Assembly (NCBI GenBank): GCA_028818755.1
Contig: JAPPNF010000156.1
Span: 137,167 to 201,166, forward strand
Length of the DNA stretch: 64,000 nt
Reading direction: 5' to 3'
DNA from: Deltaproteobacteria bacterium
Lineage (GTDB): Bacteria; Desulfobacterota; Binatia; UBA9968; JAJDTQ01
Positions 19,608-29,062 of the stretch are shown here, piece after piece. The notes under the pieces are model-generated. The model was not told the DNA's origin. It was given only the letters and a program-made list of their open reading frames with translations, and made no database searches. Position numbers and translations under genes: made by a program. Position 1 is the stretch's first letter, and every line of letters begins with the position of its first letter.

Positions 19608-20471
19608 TCAAAGACAACCCATCTGCGACAGCACGGTGCGTGCCATCAAGCTGCCCCTTTCCCCCAGTTGACCGGACACCGAGAAGTGGTGGGTCCCGGG
19701 CACCTCCATGTAGCTGCAGTCCAGGCCCCGCTCCTGGCAAAGGGCGAAGAAGTCCCTGGACATGCCGATCCAGCCGCGGGTCTCCGCCCCGCCCACCGCC
19801 ACCACGAACGGGGTCCGGTCCAGGGGAGGGTGGAGCATGGCGCTGATCTCCCGCGCTGAATCGGGCGTCAGGCGGATGTCCTCGTTGGACGAGACGTAGA
19901 AGACCGGGTCGGGGTCATACACTCCGGTGATGGCCACGGCGGCCTTGATGATGTCCTCGGGCAGACCGTCCTCTTCCCAGCGGTGGCTCAAGGCCCTGGC
20001 CGTCAGGTGGCCGCCGGCGGAGGAGCCGGACAGGTAGATCCGCTGCGGGTCGCCGCCGTACTCGGCGATGTTGCGGTAGACCCACGCGATGCCCTCCCGG
20101 GTCTCGCGCATGATGTCGGGCACCGTAACCTGCGGGCAGAGGTCGTACTCCAGCAGCACCATGGTGGCGCCGGCCTCGACGAAGGGTTCGGAAATGAAGC
20201 TGTAGGCATCCTTGCTGCCGCCGCGCCAGTAGCCGCCGTGGATGTAGATCTGCACGGGCGCACCGGACTGCTCGGCGGGGAAGATGTCCAGGGTCATCCG
20301 CGGTCCGTCGCCGTAGCGCACGTCGCGATGATGCTTCAGCTTGGCGCGAGTCGCCTCGCTGGCCTTCTCCCGCTCCTCGGTCAACTGCGGATATTCGGTG
20401 ACGGTGGTGCGGGGATTGAACTGATACTCCATCTCCTCGCGCTTGAAGTCCTTGTATACGGTTTCCGCCAT
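19608..20471 (-). CDS. Alpha/beta hydrolase (esterase / kynurenine formamidase-like)
   Basis: 287 residues with the HGG oxyanion motif (IYIHGGYWRGG), the nucleophile motif GSSAGGH, and a C-terminal acid/His pair in YMEVPGTHHFSV. HGGYW is characteristic of kynurenine formamidase and related acyl-hydrolases. ATG 20471 follows GGAGGAG. The gene is divergent from the aminopeptidase P gene and followed by the SH3-domain gene. No other tryptophan-degradation genes lie nearby, so the substrate is open. Confidence 0.85.
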   Translation of the reverse strand: MAETVYKDFKREEMEYQFNPRTTVTEYPQLTEEREKASEATRAKLKHHRDVRYGDGPRMTLDIFPAEQSGAPVQIYIHGGYWRGGSKDAYSFISEPFVEAGATMVLLEYDLCPQVTVPDIMRETREGIAWVYRNIAEYGGDPQRIYLSGSSAGGHLTARALSHRWEEDGLPEDIIKAAVAITGVYDPDPVFYVSSNEDIRLTPDSAREISAMLHPPLDRTPFVVAVGGAETRGWIGMSRDFFALCQERGLDCSYMEVPGTHHFSVSGQLGERGSLMARTVLSQMGCL

Positions 20472-20661
20472 GCGCTCTCCTCCCTGGTGTCGGGCGCGAG
20501 CCCTTGCCGAACCCCGGCGGCGCGCCCGCTGCCGGCTCGAACGATCGCTGGATTGTGTCCGTGCAGACCTTGTAGCAGATCCGGTCAGGTGAAGCGAGAA
20601 GATTTCCGCGAACCGGAGCATCCCTTGCCACCGGACGGAACATGCCGTAAGGAATTGCGGC

Positions 20662-21987
20662 ATGGACATGTCGAGCTACGCGGAACGGCGTGAAGCCTTC
20701 GTCAAGGCCATGGGCGAAGGGGTGGCCATCATCCCGGCCGCGCCCCAGTCCACCCGCTCCAACGACGTCGAGTACCGGTACCGGCAGGACAACGATCTCC
20801 TCTACCTGACCGGCTTTCCCGAACCCAGCTGCGTTTGTGTGCTGTCGCCGGGGCACGACTCCGAGCGTTTCATCCTCTTCGTGCAGCCGCGGGACCGCGA
20901 GAAGGAGACCTGGACCGGAAAGCGCTACGGCGTCGACGGCGCCCGGGAGGTGTTCGGAGCGGACGCGGCCTATACCATCGACCAGGTGCGGGACGTCCTG
21001 CCGGCGCATCTGGCCGAGACCGCCGCGGTCCACTTCGCGCCGGGCCGGGACGAGCGCATGAACACCCTGATCCAGGGTTTGATCGACGGCAGCCGGTCGG
21101 GGCGCGCCCGCACCGGCCGGGGCGTGGTGTCGCTGGTGGATCCGGGCGCGATTCTCCACGAAATGCGCCTTCACAAGTCAACCGCGGAACTCGATCTGAT
21201 GCGCAAAGCGGTGGCCGCCTCTGCCCGGGCCCATGCGGCGGCCATACGCGAGGTCCGCGACGGAAGCCTCGAGTACGAGTTGGAGGCGCTGCTGGAGTAC
21301 CACTTCCGCGCCGCCGGCGGGTCGGGCCCGGCCTATCCGTCCATCGTCGCCTCCGGCGCCAACGCGACGATCCTTCACTACACGCAGAACGACCGCCGCA
21401 TGCGGGACGGCGATCTGGTGCTCATCGACGCCGGCGCGGAGTTCGACGGCTACTGCTCGGACGTAACGCGCACGTTCCCTGTCGGGGCGGGCTACTCACC
21501 GCCCCAGCGGCGCATCTACGAAATCGTCCTGCGGGCGCAGAAGGAAGCCATCGCCACGGTTCGTCCCGGCGTCTCCATGGAGGACATCCACCACCGGGCC
21601 ACCGAGGTGTTGGTGGACGGTTTGCTCGAACTGGGTCTTCTGTCAGGGGAGGCCGGGGAGCTCATCGAGAAGGGAGCGCACACCCGGTTCTACATGCACC
21701 GCACCGGCCACTGGCTGGGCCTGGACGTGCACGACGTGGGACGCTACCGGATGGACGGCGCCTCACGTCCTCTGGAGCCCGGAATGGTCCTCACCGTGGA
21801 GCCGGGCCTCTATATCGCTGAAGACCTGGAGGACGTGAGCGGCGAATATCTCGGAATCGGCGTCCGCATCGAGGATGACGTCCTGGTGACCGAAGCCGGG
21901 CACGAGGTCCTGTCCGCCGCCATCCTCAAGGAAGTCGACGACATCGAAGCTATCCGCAGGGAGGCGCTGGCGGCCGTATCGGCCTGA
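20662..21987 (+). CDS. Aminopeptidase P family metallopeptidase (Xaa-Pro aminopeptidase, M24B)
   Basis: 441 residues, the normal length for bacterial PepP. The N-terminal creatinase-like domain includes YRQDNDLLYLTGFPEP. The C-terminal pita-bread domain has all five metal ligands in order: Asp in LVLIDAGAE, Asp in CSDVTRTF, His in MHRTGHWLGLDVHD, Glu in TVEPGLY and Glu in GVRIEDDV. It removes N-terminal residues before proline in peptides and is cytoplasmic. The start is at MDMSS; a second ATG two codons later is possible. Confidence 0.93.
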   Translation: MDMSSYAERREAFVKAMGEGVAIIPAAPQSTRSNDVEYRYRQDNDLLYLTGFPEPSCVCVLSPGHDSERFILFVQPRDREKETWTGKRYGVDGAREVFGADAAYTIDQVRDVLPAHLAETAAVHFAPGRDERMNTLIQGLIDGSRSGRARTGRGVVSLVDPGAILHEMRLHKSTAELDLMRKAVAASARAHAAAIREVRDGSLEYELEALLEYHFRAAGGSGPAYPSIVASGANATILHYTQNDRRMRDGDLVLIDAGAEFDGYCSDVTRTFPVGAGYSPPQRRIYEIVLRAQKEAIATVRPGVSMEDIHHRATEVLVDGLLELGLLSGEAGELIEKGAHTRFYMHRTGHWLGLDVHDVGRYRMDGASRPLEPGMVLTVEPGLYIAEDLEDVSGEYLGIGVRIEDDVLVTEAGHEVLSAAILKEVDDIEAIRREALAAVSA

Positions 21988-22032
21988 CGGAGGGGCCGGT
22001 AGACGCGCTTCGAGCCCCCGTGGCCTCCCCGC

Positions 22033-22218
22033 TCACTCGCAGCCGAGGCAGCGGATGGTCTCGAAGATCACGTTCTCGTCACCCGCTGTACGGGCGTGGT
22101 CCAGCACCACGCGAAGGGCCTTGGAGGGGTCCGGAAGCTGGTACTTCGCGGCCATCTCCTGCAGCCATTCCTGCTGCACCCGCTCGATCTCCAGGCTCGC
22201 GTTGATCTTGTCCTTCAT
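22033..22218 (-). CDS. Small conserved-type protein with C-terminal CxxC
   Basis: 61 residues, MKDKINASLEIERVQQEWLQ at the start, EMAAKYQLPDPSKALRVVLD in the middle and IRCLGCE at the end. The basic, helical profile resembles small ribbon-helix-helix-like proteins, and the terminal CxxC could bind metal. A GGAAGGAG site precedes the ATG at 22218. I do not recognise a named function. It lies 38 bases downstream of the phosphosugar mutase stop on the same strand and may be its last operon partner. Confidence 0.6.
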   Translation of the reverse strand: MKDKINASLEIERVQQEWLQEMAAKYQLPDPSKALRVVLDHARTAGDENVIFETIRCLGCE

Positions 22219-22256
22219 TGAATGCTCCTTCCTTGTTTCCGACTCCCCGGCGCCGG

Positions 22257-24473
22257 CTACCCGGCCGCCCAACGGCCAAGCTCCTCCACCAGGGTCATCC
22301 GTGGGTCGCGACGCCACTGCCCGCAGAGCCATGCCAGCGCGGGTTTCAGCGCCGGCAGAGGGTCCGCGGCCGGGGTCATCGCCGCCGCGTCCCGGCGCAG
22401 CCACTGCAACAGTTCGTCCATGCCGGCGAACCTTCCGCTGCCCATTGCTTCCCGCAGGCGCGGCACCGTTTCCGTGGCGAAACGTTGCTTGTTTTCCAGG
22501 TCGATGATGTCCGGGAGCAGCAGCGCGGATTCGTCGAGCGAGACGTCGATGCGTGCGAGCAACTCGTTGTAGAGGGACCGCGCCACCCGCTCCGCCTTGC
22601 CCCGCACCCGTTCAAGCAGGTCGGTCCCGGCGGCGTCAAGGGGCTCGCCGTCCGGCAACAGTTGGCAGTAAAGCTTCAGCTTGGGTTCGGTGCCGGACGG
22701 CCGCACGGTGATGACGAACTGGTCGGTGTGGGCCTGGAGCACGTTCCGCGGCAGCCGGTCGGTGTCGCTTGCGATGGGGCCGAAGCGCTCGGGGTCCCAG
22801 TAGTCCGTGAAACGGCGTACCGGCTGTCCGGCCAGCTCCGTGGGGGGCGCTTCCCGGAGGCTGGCCATGATCCGGTCCTTCTTTCGCGTTCCTTCGGCCC
22901 CTGCCAGCGTGATGCCGCGATTGACGTTGTCGTAACCTCCCAGCTCCCGGAGCATGTCGACGTAGTAGTCCAGCATGGTCCGGTCCTCGTCCAGCAGCCT
23001 CTGGTAGAGGGCCGCCAGGAACATGCAGGCAGGTGTCGCGTCCTTGTCGCGGATGGCGGGCGCCATGACCACGCCGTGGCTCTCCTCGGCGGCGAGCACC
23101 AGGTCGTGCGGCGAGCACGTGATTTCCTTGTAGCGGCCTGACCGCTCCAGGGTCTTGAGCACGTCCGCTACGTACTTGAACCCCACCAGCAGGTCGTCGA
23201 TCAGCCACGAGTCGCCGGCTTCGGCCACGACGCGTCCGAGCAGCCTGGTGGTGACGAGGGTCTCGATCACGAGACCCCGGCGGCGCGGCCCGTGGGGGTC
23301 CAGCATGAGGTGGTAGCCTAGGATGGCGGCGATCTGGTTGCCGTCGAAGTGGTACCAGGTCCCGTCCGCCAAGCGGGCTTCCAGGCCGATGCGGTCGGCG
23401 TCGGGATCGCTCGACAGCACGATGCCCGAGCCGTGGCGGCCGGCAAACTCACGGGCCGGCTCGGTGGCGTAGGGCACTTCCGGATTGGGGGCCCTGAAGG
23501 GAATCGCCGCGAAGCTGCCGTCCAGCCCCTGGTCCGGGGGAATCAGCAGCGAGAAACCGAGCCGCTCCAGCACCTCCTTCACGGTCTTCACCCCGCAGCC
23601 GCACAGCGGCGTGTAGCCTATCGGCGCTTCGGCCCTGGGAGGATAGAGGTTGCCGTAAAGCTCGACGTAGGTATCGACATAGGCGGCCGGCAGGTCCGGC
23701 GGCAACGGGCGGATCATGCCCGACCGAAGGCCTTCCTCGAAGGGGACGGTCCGCACCTCCGTGGCCCGCTCCATGGCGTCCACCAGCCGCTGGTCCTCCG
23801 GCGCGATGGGCTGGCTGCCGTAGGCGTCGTAGACCTTGATGCCGTTGTCGTCCGGCGGATTGTGGGATGCGGATACGTTGACGCCGCCCGCGGCGCCCAG
23901 TCGGACGATGAAGAACGACAGCTCCGGGGTGCTGGTCACCGCCCGGTCGTCTTCGGGGTCGGCCAGGTAGGCGGCGATGCCGTTGGCCGCGTAGATCTCG
24001 CACGCCAGCTTGGCCAGCGCCCGCGAGGAAACCCCCATCAGGGGGTGTCGCGGTCCGAGGAACCCGTACACGCCGGCGTTGTCGGTGAACACGCGCACGT
24101 CGTTGGCCACCACCACGCTCAAGGTGGCGTCGTGGGAGCGCTCCGTTGCGCCGAAGTTGCCGGAGGAGCTTCCGCGCAGGTAGTTGCAGTGCCCTTGGAC
24201 GGTCATGGCGACGGTCGCGGGATTCATCCGGTTGGGGCCGTAGCCCACCGGACCGCGCCGGCCGCCGGTGCCGAAAGGCAGCACCTGGCGGAAGGCGTCG
24301 AACACCAGCGCCGCGCGGTCAGGCTCGAGGTGGTGGTCGAGGATCTCCGGCACGGCAAAGGGAATCTCGCCGCCGGCCCAGCGGCGAAGGCGTTCCGCGG
24401 CTTCGCCGCCTGCGGGGCCGTAACGTTCCATCAGCAGCGTGCACATCCGTTCCAGTCGTGCGAGGTCGGTCAT
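22257..24473 (-). CDS. Phospho-sugar mutase (phosphoglucomutase/phosphomannomutase family)
   Basis: 738 residues. All four signature loops of the alpha-D-phosphohexomutase superfamily are present: phosphoserine loop NVSASHNPPDDNG, metal loop SDPDADRIG, sugar loop AAEESHGV and phosphate loop RPSGTEPKLKLY. It interconverts hexose 1- and 6-phosphates. The length exceeds the common 450-580 residues because of an N-terminal extension (TDLARLERMCTLLMERYGP) and a C-terminal region of about 120 residues after the phosphate loop with no clear domain. ATG 24473 was chosen; the open frame continues far upstream but crosses the repeat and the ubiD gene. Confidence 0.88.
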   Translation of the reverse strand: MTDLARLERMCTLLMERYGPAGGEAAERLRRWAGGEIPFAVPEILDHHLEPDRAALVFDAFRQVLPFGTGGRRGPVGYGPNRMNPATVAMTVQGHCNYLRGSSSGNFGATERSHDATLSVVVANDVRVFTDNAGVYGFLGPRHPLMGVSSRALAKLACEIYAANGIAAYLADPEDDRAVTSTPELSFFIVRLGAAGGVNVSASHNPPDDNGIKVYDAYGSQPIAPEDQRLVDAMERATEVRTVPFEEGLRSGMIRPLPPDLPAAYVDTYVELYGNLYPPRAEAPIGYTPLCGCGVKTVKEVLERLGFSLLIPPDQGLDGSFAAIPFRAPNPEVPYATEPAREFAGRHGSGIVLSSDPDADRIGLEARLADGTWYHFDGNQIAAILGYHLMLDPHGPRRRGLVIETLVTTRLLGRVVAEAGDSWLIDDLLVGFKYVADVLKTLERSGRYKEITCSPHDLVLAAEESHGVVMAPAIRDKDATPACMFLAALYQRLLDEDRTMLDYYVDMLRELGGYDNVNRGITLAGAEGTRKKDRIMASLREAPPTELAGQPVRRFTDYWDPERFGPIASDTDRLPRNVLQAHTDQFVITVRPSGTEPKLKLYCQLLPDGEPLDAAGTDLLERVRGKAERVARSLYNELLARIDVSLDESALLLPDIIDLENKQRFATETVPRLREAMGSGRFAGMDELLQWLRRDAAAMTPAADPLPALKPALAWLCGQWRRDPRMTLVEELGRWAAG

Positions 24474-24499
24474 GGCGTGCAGTCCGAGTGGGAATGGCG

Positions 24500-24592
24500 T
24501 CCTTCGACTTCGCTTCGCTACGCTCAGGACGAACGGGTTTGAATGCCCTGTTTCCGTTCGTCCTGAGCGTAGCGAAGCGAAGTCGAAGGACA
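24500..24592. repeat. Inverted repeat, family A copy 1
   Basis: Perfect 38-base inverted arms at 24500-24537 and 24555-24592 with a 17-base spacer. The arm begins GTCCTTCGACTTCGCTTCGC and ends GACGAACGG. It lies between ubiD and the phosphosugar mutase. Related copies are at 52691-52753, 60634-60728 and 61784-61889. Confidence 0.9.
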
Positions 24593-24647
24593 TCCAAGTC
24601 GAAAGACACTCAAATGGGTCGTACTCCGCGTTCACGGCCTCCCGGAC

Positions 24648-24677
24648 AAAAAAAGGGCGGCCCCGAGGCCGCCCTTT
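24648..24677 (-). terminator. Rho-independent terminator of ubiD
   Basis: On the minus strand the sequence is GGGCGGCC, a TCGG loop, GGCCGCCC, then TTTTTTT. It begins 15 bases after the ubiD stop. The other strand has only a short T-run, so it mainly serves the minus-strand ubiD transcript. Confidence 0.9.
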
Positions 24678-24691
24678 GCAGTCGGTACGTG

Positions 24692-26266
24692 CTACCGGCC
24701 GGTGCGGGCCAGCGAGTGGACCCAGCCGTGCATGCGGGACTTCGCGTTGGCGATGTCCTTGTCGCTGAAGAAGTTCTTGAGGTCCACCTTCTCCACCGCG
24801 TAGACCGGGCGCAGGAAGTCGCTCTCGTAGCCGAACGGCACGGTGGCGTCGATGCCCATGCCGCCCTCGAACACGGTGTTGGAGGCGGTCCATTGCCGGT
24901 CGCCGGCGGTCATGCGCTCGGCCGGCATGAAGGTCTGGCCGCGCCCGCCCGGAATCGGGTTCAGGATGTCGGTCTTGGGGTTCACCCGGGTAGTCAGGCA
25001 CCACATGATGTCGTCCATGTCGTAGATGTCGGTGTCCTCGCTGGCGGCCACCACCAGGCGCGACCCCTGGGAGGTGGACAGTATCGCCGACATGAAGTTC
25101 CGCTGCCAGCCTTCCTCGATGCGGTTGCGCTTCTTCACCTGGATGATGGCGCCGCCCCAGTCGGTCATGCAGTAGGGGATGTTGACGTCCTGGATGATGC
25201 CGGGCTGCATGCGCTCGCACAGCAGGTACATGCACGCCTCGCGCACGGTGGTGTCGATGTTGTGGTCGTCCAGGGTGTGCACGCCCAGCGGGAAGATGAT
25301 GGGCTTGCCCTCGCGCTTCCGCGTCGTCACCGCGGTGACGTGGAACGTGGGCGCCTTGTAGGCCTTGCCCATGTAGCCGGCCCACTCCGGATGGAAGTGG
25401 AAGCGGCCCTGGATGTCGGCCTTCTCGGACTCTTCGGTCTCGTAGCGGCGGTCCCGCGGGTTCACGTAACCCTCCAGCACCACCTCGCAGTCGGCCAGCG
25501 CCAGCGCGTCCACGGTCTTGGCCTTGACCACCCGCACCGGCGAGCCCTGCACCGCGCCGGCCACGCCCAGTTCGTCGCAGCCCTGGGGCAGCACCACGTA
25601 GTCGAAGCCGGCTCCCGCCAGCAGCGTGCAGGAAGGCGGGACCCCGAAGCACATGGTGATGGGAACGGGCTTGTCTTCCTTGTAGTACTTGGACACCACC
25701 TGCCACATGTGCGATCCGGGCGAGATCTGGAAGGTGGCGACGTTGCCCCAGCGGAAGTTCATGCGGTTGTAGCCGAGATCGGTGCCGCCGTCGAAATGCT
25801 CGCCGGAGATGAGCCGGTTGCCCGAACCTACGGTCAGCTCCGGCTCGTACTCGGTGTGGCGGACGGGCAGCATGTACTCGTTGACGTCCTTGGGATCCTT
25901 GATGATCTCCTCGTGGACCGGCGCCTCCTCGGAGCTCACCTCCACGGGCGGAATCTGGTTCTTGATGGCATCGGCGAGCTTGCGGGTGCGGTCGGTGTGG
26001 CTCTCCCAGCCGAACATCTTGTTGATGACGCCCATGTCGCCGAACAGGTTGGTCACCGCCCGATGATGAGGCTTGTCCTTGACGTTGTTGAACAGGATCG
26101 GGCAGCCGCCGTCGAGGTTCTTCTGGATCGCGATGATCTCCAGGTCGGGATCGACCTCCTTGTCCGTCTCGATCAGGTCGCCTTCGGCCTTGAGCCACTC
26201 CAGCGCGTTGCGCAGATCATGGATTTGTTCAGCCGGGGCCCCCAGTTTCTTTGCTGCTTTGGCCAT
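24692..26266 (-). CDS. UbiD family decarboxylase
   Basis: 524-residue UbiD-type prenylated-FMN-dependent decarboxylase/carboxylase. It shows the family blocks NLFGDMGVINKMFGWESH, NRMNFRWGNVATFQISPGSH, ITMCFGVPPSCTLLAGAG and the E-D-containing C-terminal region. Such enzymes act on aromatic or alpha,beta-unsaturated acids and need prFMN from a UbiX partner; no ubiX is in the window. ATG 26266 follows GAGGAGTAGGAA. It ends in a clear terminator. The MFS genes upstream on the same strand could move its substrate, which is inference. Confidence 0.92.
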   Translation of the reverse strand: MAKAAKKLGAPAEQIHDLRNALEWLKAEGDLIETDKEVDPDLEIIAIQKNLDGGCPILFNNVKDKPHHRAVTNLFGDMGVINKMFGWESHTDRTRKLADAIKNQIPPVEVSSEEAPVHEEIIKDPKDVNEYMLPVRHTEYEPELTVGSGNRLISGEHFDGGTDLGYNRMNFRWGNVATFQISPGSHMWQVVSKYYKEDKPVPITMCFGVPPSCTLLAGAGFDYVVLPQGCDELGVAGAVQGSPVRVVKAKTVDALALADCEVVLEGYVNPRDRRYETEESEKADIQGRFHFHPEWAGYMGKAYKAPTFHVTAVTTRKREGKPIIFPLGVHTLDDHNIDTTVREACMYLLCERMQPGIIQDVNIPYCMTDWGGAIIQVKKRNRIEEGWQRNFMSAILSTSQGSRLVVAASEDTDIYDMDDIMWCLTTRVNPKTDILNPIPGGRGQTFMPAERMTAGDRQWTASNTVFEGGMGIDATVPFGYESDFLRPVYAVEKVDLKNFFSDKDIANAKSRMHGWVHSLARTGR

Positions 26267-26472
26267 TTCCTACTCCTCTTGTGTGATTTTGCGTTCGATT
26301 CGCTCCGTGATGTTGACCGCCGGCCGTCATCGTGATTTTGCCGATAACGGAGAACTCTTCCTCAACGCTGCAAAGGAACTCGTCAGACGGGGTCGTGCAC
26401 TCACGAGCGGAGTCAGTCCACATTAGCCAATGGGAGGTGCGGTGTCAACCTTTCGGCGGGCCCTTTCGATCT

Positions 26473-27750
26473 TCACCCGGGTCCGGGCTGGAACCGCCGC
26501 TTCCAGGTGAGGCCGACCCGGATGCTGGCGTAGACCACCGCGAGACACACCAGTTCCAGGATCCACGCGTACTGATACGAGCCCGTCATGTCGTAGGCGA
26601 AACCGCCGAACCAGGTGCCGAGGGCCGCGCCGAGGCCGAAGGTGATCTCCAAAAGGCCCACGATCATGGCGATGTTCCGGCCCCAGAAAATGTCCGCGAT
26701 GGTGGAGGCGTAGACCGGGTTGCTGGCGCTGTGGCCGAGCCCGTAGAGGAGGGCGAACGCCACCGACCACCAGCGCGGCGTCTCGGAGCCCAGGAACATG
26801 AGAAGACCGACGCCGGCCACGCCCATGAGGGTGGCCAGGCGCAAGGCGCGCTCGCGGCCGATGCGGTCCGAGGTGAAGCCCCAGATGGCCGTGCCGGGAA
26901 TCCGCGCCACCCCCACCAGGCCGAACGCCGAGGCCGCGGCGAGCTTGCCGAGGCCGCGGTGGATCAGGTGGGCGACAGCGTGGGTATACACCAGCGAAAT
27001 GCCGGCGCCGACGGCGAGGTGTCCCACGGCAATGCACCAGAACGGGACCGAGGACACGGTCCGCCCGAGCGTCCAGTCCGCATGGCCGGCGGGGCTTCCC
27101 GGGGAGGGCGTGACGGCCGCCGCGCCCCGCTCCGGCGCCTCGATGGAGTCGCCGTCCGGAAGCTGGCCGATGTCCTCGGGCCGGCGTCGCTGAAGCAGCC
27201 CGTTGAGCGGCACGTGCGTCACCAGGATGGTCGCGCCCAGCAGCATCATGGCGCCACGCCAGCCGTAGCCCGTGATGAGGATCTGCACTCCGGGCACGAT
27301 CACGATGCCAACGCCCAGTCCCATGGCGGCGAAGCCGATGGCGGTGGCCCGGCGCCTCCGGAACCAGTGGGCCAGCACGGCGGTGGTGCCGACGAAGTCG
27401 ATGCAGCCGATGCCGAACCCCGCCAGCACGCCGTAGCACATGTAGAACTGCCACAGGGATCGGCTGCCGGCGGCCAGCACCAACCCGGTGCCGACGAGGC
27501 CCAGGCCCAGGGGCATGACGATGCGCGGCCCGAAACGGTCGAACGCCCAACCCGCCACCGGCGCCATGGCGCTGTAGACGATGCCGTTCACCGAGGCGAT
27601 GGTGGCGGTGGTGGCGCGCGACCAGCGGAACGCCTCCAGCAGCGCGACGTTGAACACGCTGAAGCCGGCCATGAGGCCGCCCACCACCACCAGGTTGAGG
27701 AAGCACAGGGCGACGATGACATAACCGTAGAAGAAACGACGTCGAGGCAT
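26473..27750 (-). CDS. MFS transporter (third gene of a tandem triplet)
   Basis: 425 residues with about 12 transmembrane helices. It starts RRRFFYGYVIVALCFLNLVV, has the loop motif GWAFDRFGPRIVMPLG between helices 2 and 3, and a central cytoplasmic loop RRRPEDIGQLPDGDSIEAPE. It is a close paralogue of the two genes upstream. Last in an apparent four-gene operon (oxidoreductase then three carriers), 16 bases after the preceding stop. Resembles OFA/monocarboxylate-type MFS carriers; substrate unknown. Confidence 0.88.
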   Translation of the reverse strand: MPRRRFFYGYVIVALCFLNLVVVGGLMAGFSVFNVALLEAFRWSRATTATIASVNGIVYSAMAPVAGWAFDRFGPRIVMPLGLGLVGTGLVLAAGSRSLWQFYMCYGVLAGFGIGCIDFVGTTAVLAHWFRRRRATAIGFAAMGLGVGIVIVPGVQILITGYGWRGAMMLLGATILVTHVPLNGLLQRRRPEDIGQLPDGDSIEAPERGAAAVTPSPGSPAGHADWTLGRTVSSVPFWCIAVGHLAVGAGISLVYTHAVAHLIHRGLGKLAAASAFGLVGVARIPGTAIWGFTSDRIGRERALRLATLMGVAGVGLLMFLGSETPRWWSVAFALLYGLGHSASNPVYASTIADIFWGRNIAMIVGLLEITFGLGAALGTWFGGFAYDMTGSYQYAWILELVCLAVVYASIRVGLTWKRRFQPGPG

Positions 27751-27766
27751 GGGGTCCGGATGCCGC

Positions 27767-29062
27767 TCACCGCTTCGCGTCGCGGAACCGGCGTTGCCAC
27801 GTCATGCTTATCTGGATGCTCACGTAGGCCAGCGTATACGACAGCAGCGCCGTCATCCAGGCGTGGCGGTAAGAGCCCGTGACGTCGTACGCGAAACCGC
27901 CGAACCAGGGCCCGATCGCGACCCCGATGCCGTAGAATATCTCCAGGAAACCGATGATGGTCGCGAGGTGCTTTCCCCAGAAGATATCCCCGAGGGTGGA
28001 TCCGAAGGTTGGGTTTGCGGCGCTGTGACCGGCGCCGTAGAGGACGGCGAGTGCCACGAACCACCACGCTGGGGCCCCGGGCTCCGAGGACATGAGCAGT
28101 CCGACCCCCGCGAGGGTCATAACCGTGGCGATGCCATACGCACGGTCGCGCCCCAGGCGGTCGGAGGCAAGACCCCAGAAGGCCGTTCCGGGAATCCTCG
28201 CCAACCCCACCAAGCCGAAGACCGAGGCGGCGGCGAGCTTGTCCAGGCCGACATGGACGAGGTGGGCCACGGCGTGGGTGTTCACGAGTGACAGGGCGAT
28301 GCCGGCCGTCAGGTGGCCCATGGCCATGGACCAGAACGGGAACGAGCACAGCGCCGTTGCCAGGCTCCAGTCATGGTCGGCGCCGGCCCGAGTCCTCGAT
28401 GCCGATTGAATCTCCGTGGCGGTGACGCCGGGACCGGGGGCTTCAATCGACGCGCCGTCCGGGAGTTGCCCGATATCCTCGGGCCGGCGGCGCTGTAGCA
28501 ACGCGTTCAGCGGCACCTGCGAAGCCAGCACGGCGATCCCCAGCAGCACCATCGCCGCGCGCCAGCCGAAGCGGGTGATGAGCAACTGCACGCCGGGCAC
28601 GCACACGAACCCGAGCCCTATGCCCATGGTGGCGAAACCGATGGCGGTGGCTCGGCGGCCGCGGAACCAGTGGGACAGCAAGGCGACGGTGCCGACGAAG
28701 TCGAGGCAGACGAGGCCGAGGCCCGCCAGGAGCCCGTACCAGAGGTAGAATTGCCACAGCGCCGTGCTCCTTCCCGACAGCACGAGCGCGGCGCCGATCA
28801 GGAAGCCGCCGAGGGGCATGATAATGCGCGGCCCCAACCGGTCGTAGGCCCATCCCACCAGCGGCCCCAAGACGGTGTACGCAAGACCGTGTACGGAGGC
28901 GATGGCGGCCGTGGTGGCGCGAGACCATCGGAAAGCCCCCAGCAGTGCCACGTTGAACACGCTGAACGACGCCATGAGCCCCCCCACCAGCACCAAGTTG
29001 AGGAAGCACAGGGCGACGATGACGTAGCCGTAGAAGAAGGGGCGTCTGGCGTCGTGTCTCAC
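27767..29062 (-). CDS. MFS transporter (second gene of a tandem triplet)
   Basis: 431 residues. The start is GTG 29062, overlapping the upstream stop as GTGA. The N-terminus RRPFFYGYVIVALCFLNLVL and loop RRRPEDIGQLPDGASIEAPG are nearly the same as in the neighbouring genes, showing recent tandem duplication. Twelve membrane helices are expected. The GWAYDRLGPRIIMPLG loop is intact, so the carrier is probably functional. Substrate unknown. Confidence 0.87.
   Translation of the reverse strand: MRHDARRPFFYGYVIVALCFLNLVLVGGLMASFSVFNVALLGAFRWSRATTAAIASVHGLAYTVLGPLVGWAYDRLGPRIIMPLGGFLIGAALVLSGRSTALWQFYLWYGLLAGLGLVCLDFVGTVALLSHWFRGRRATAIGFATMGIGLGFVCVPGVQLLITRFGWRAAMVLLGIAVLASQVPLNALLQRRRPEDIGQLPDGASIEAPGPGVTATEIQSASRTRAGADHDWSLATALCSFPFWSMAMGHLTAGIALSLVNTHAVAHLVHVGLDKLAAASVFGLVGLARIPGTAFWGLASDRLGRDRAYGIATVMTLAGVGLLMSSEPGAPAWWFVALAVLYGAGHSAANPTFGSTLGDIFWGKHLATIIGFLEIFYGIGVAIGPWFGGFAYDVTGSYRHAWMTALLSYTLAYVSIQISMTWQRRFRDAKR

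Noticed and set aside
22257..26198. Single 1313-residue minus-strand frame
   Set aside because: Frame happens to stay open through the repeat and the ubiD gene in another frame; the mutase starts at 24473.
24146..26335. 729-residue plus-strand ORF opposite the sugar mutase and ubiD
   Set aside because: Crosses a perfect inverted repeat and a terminator and has no domain; antisense shadow.
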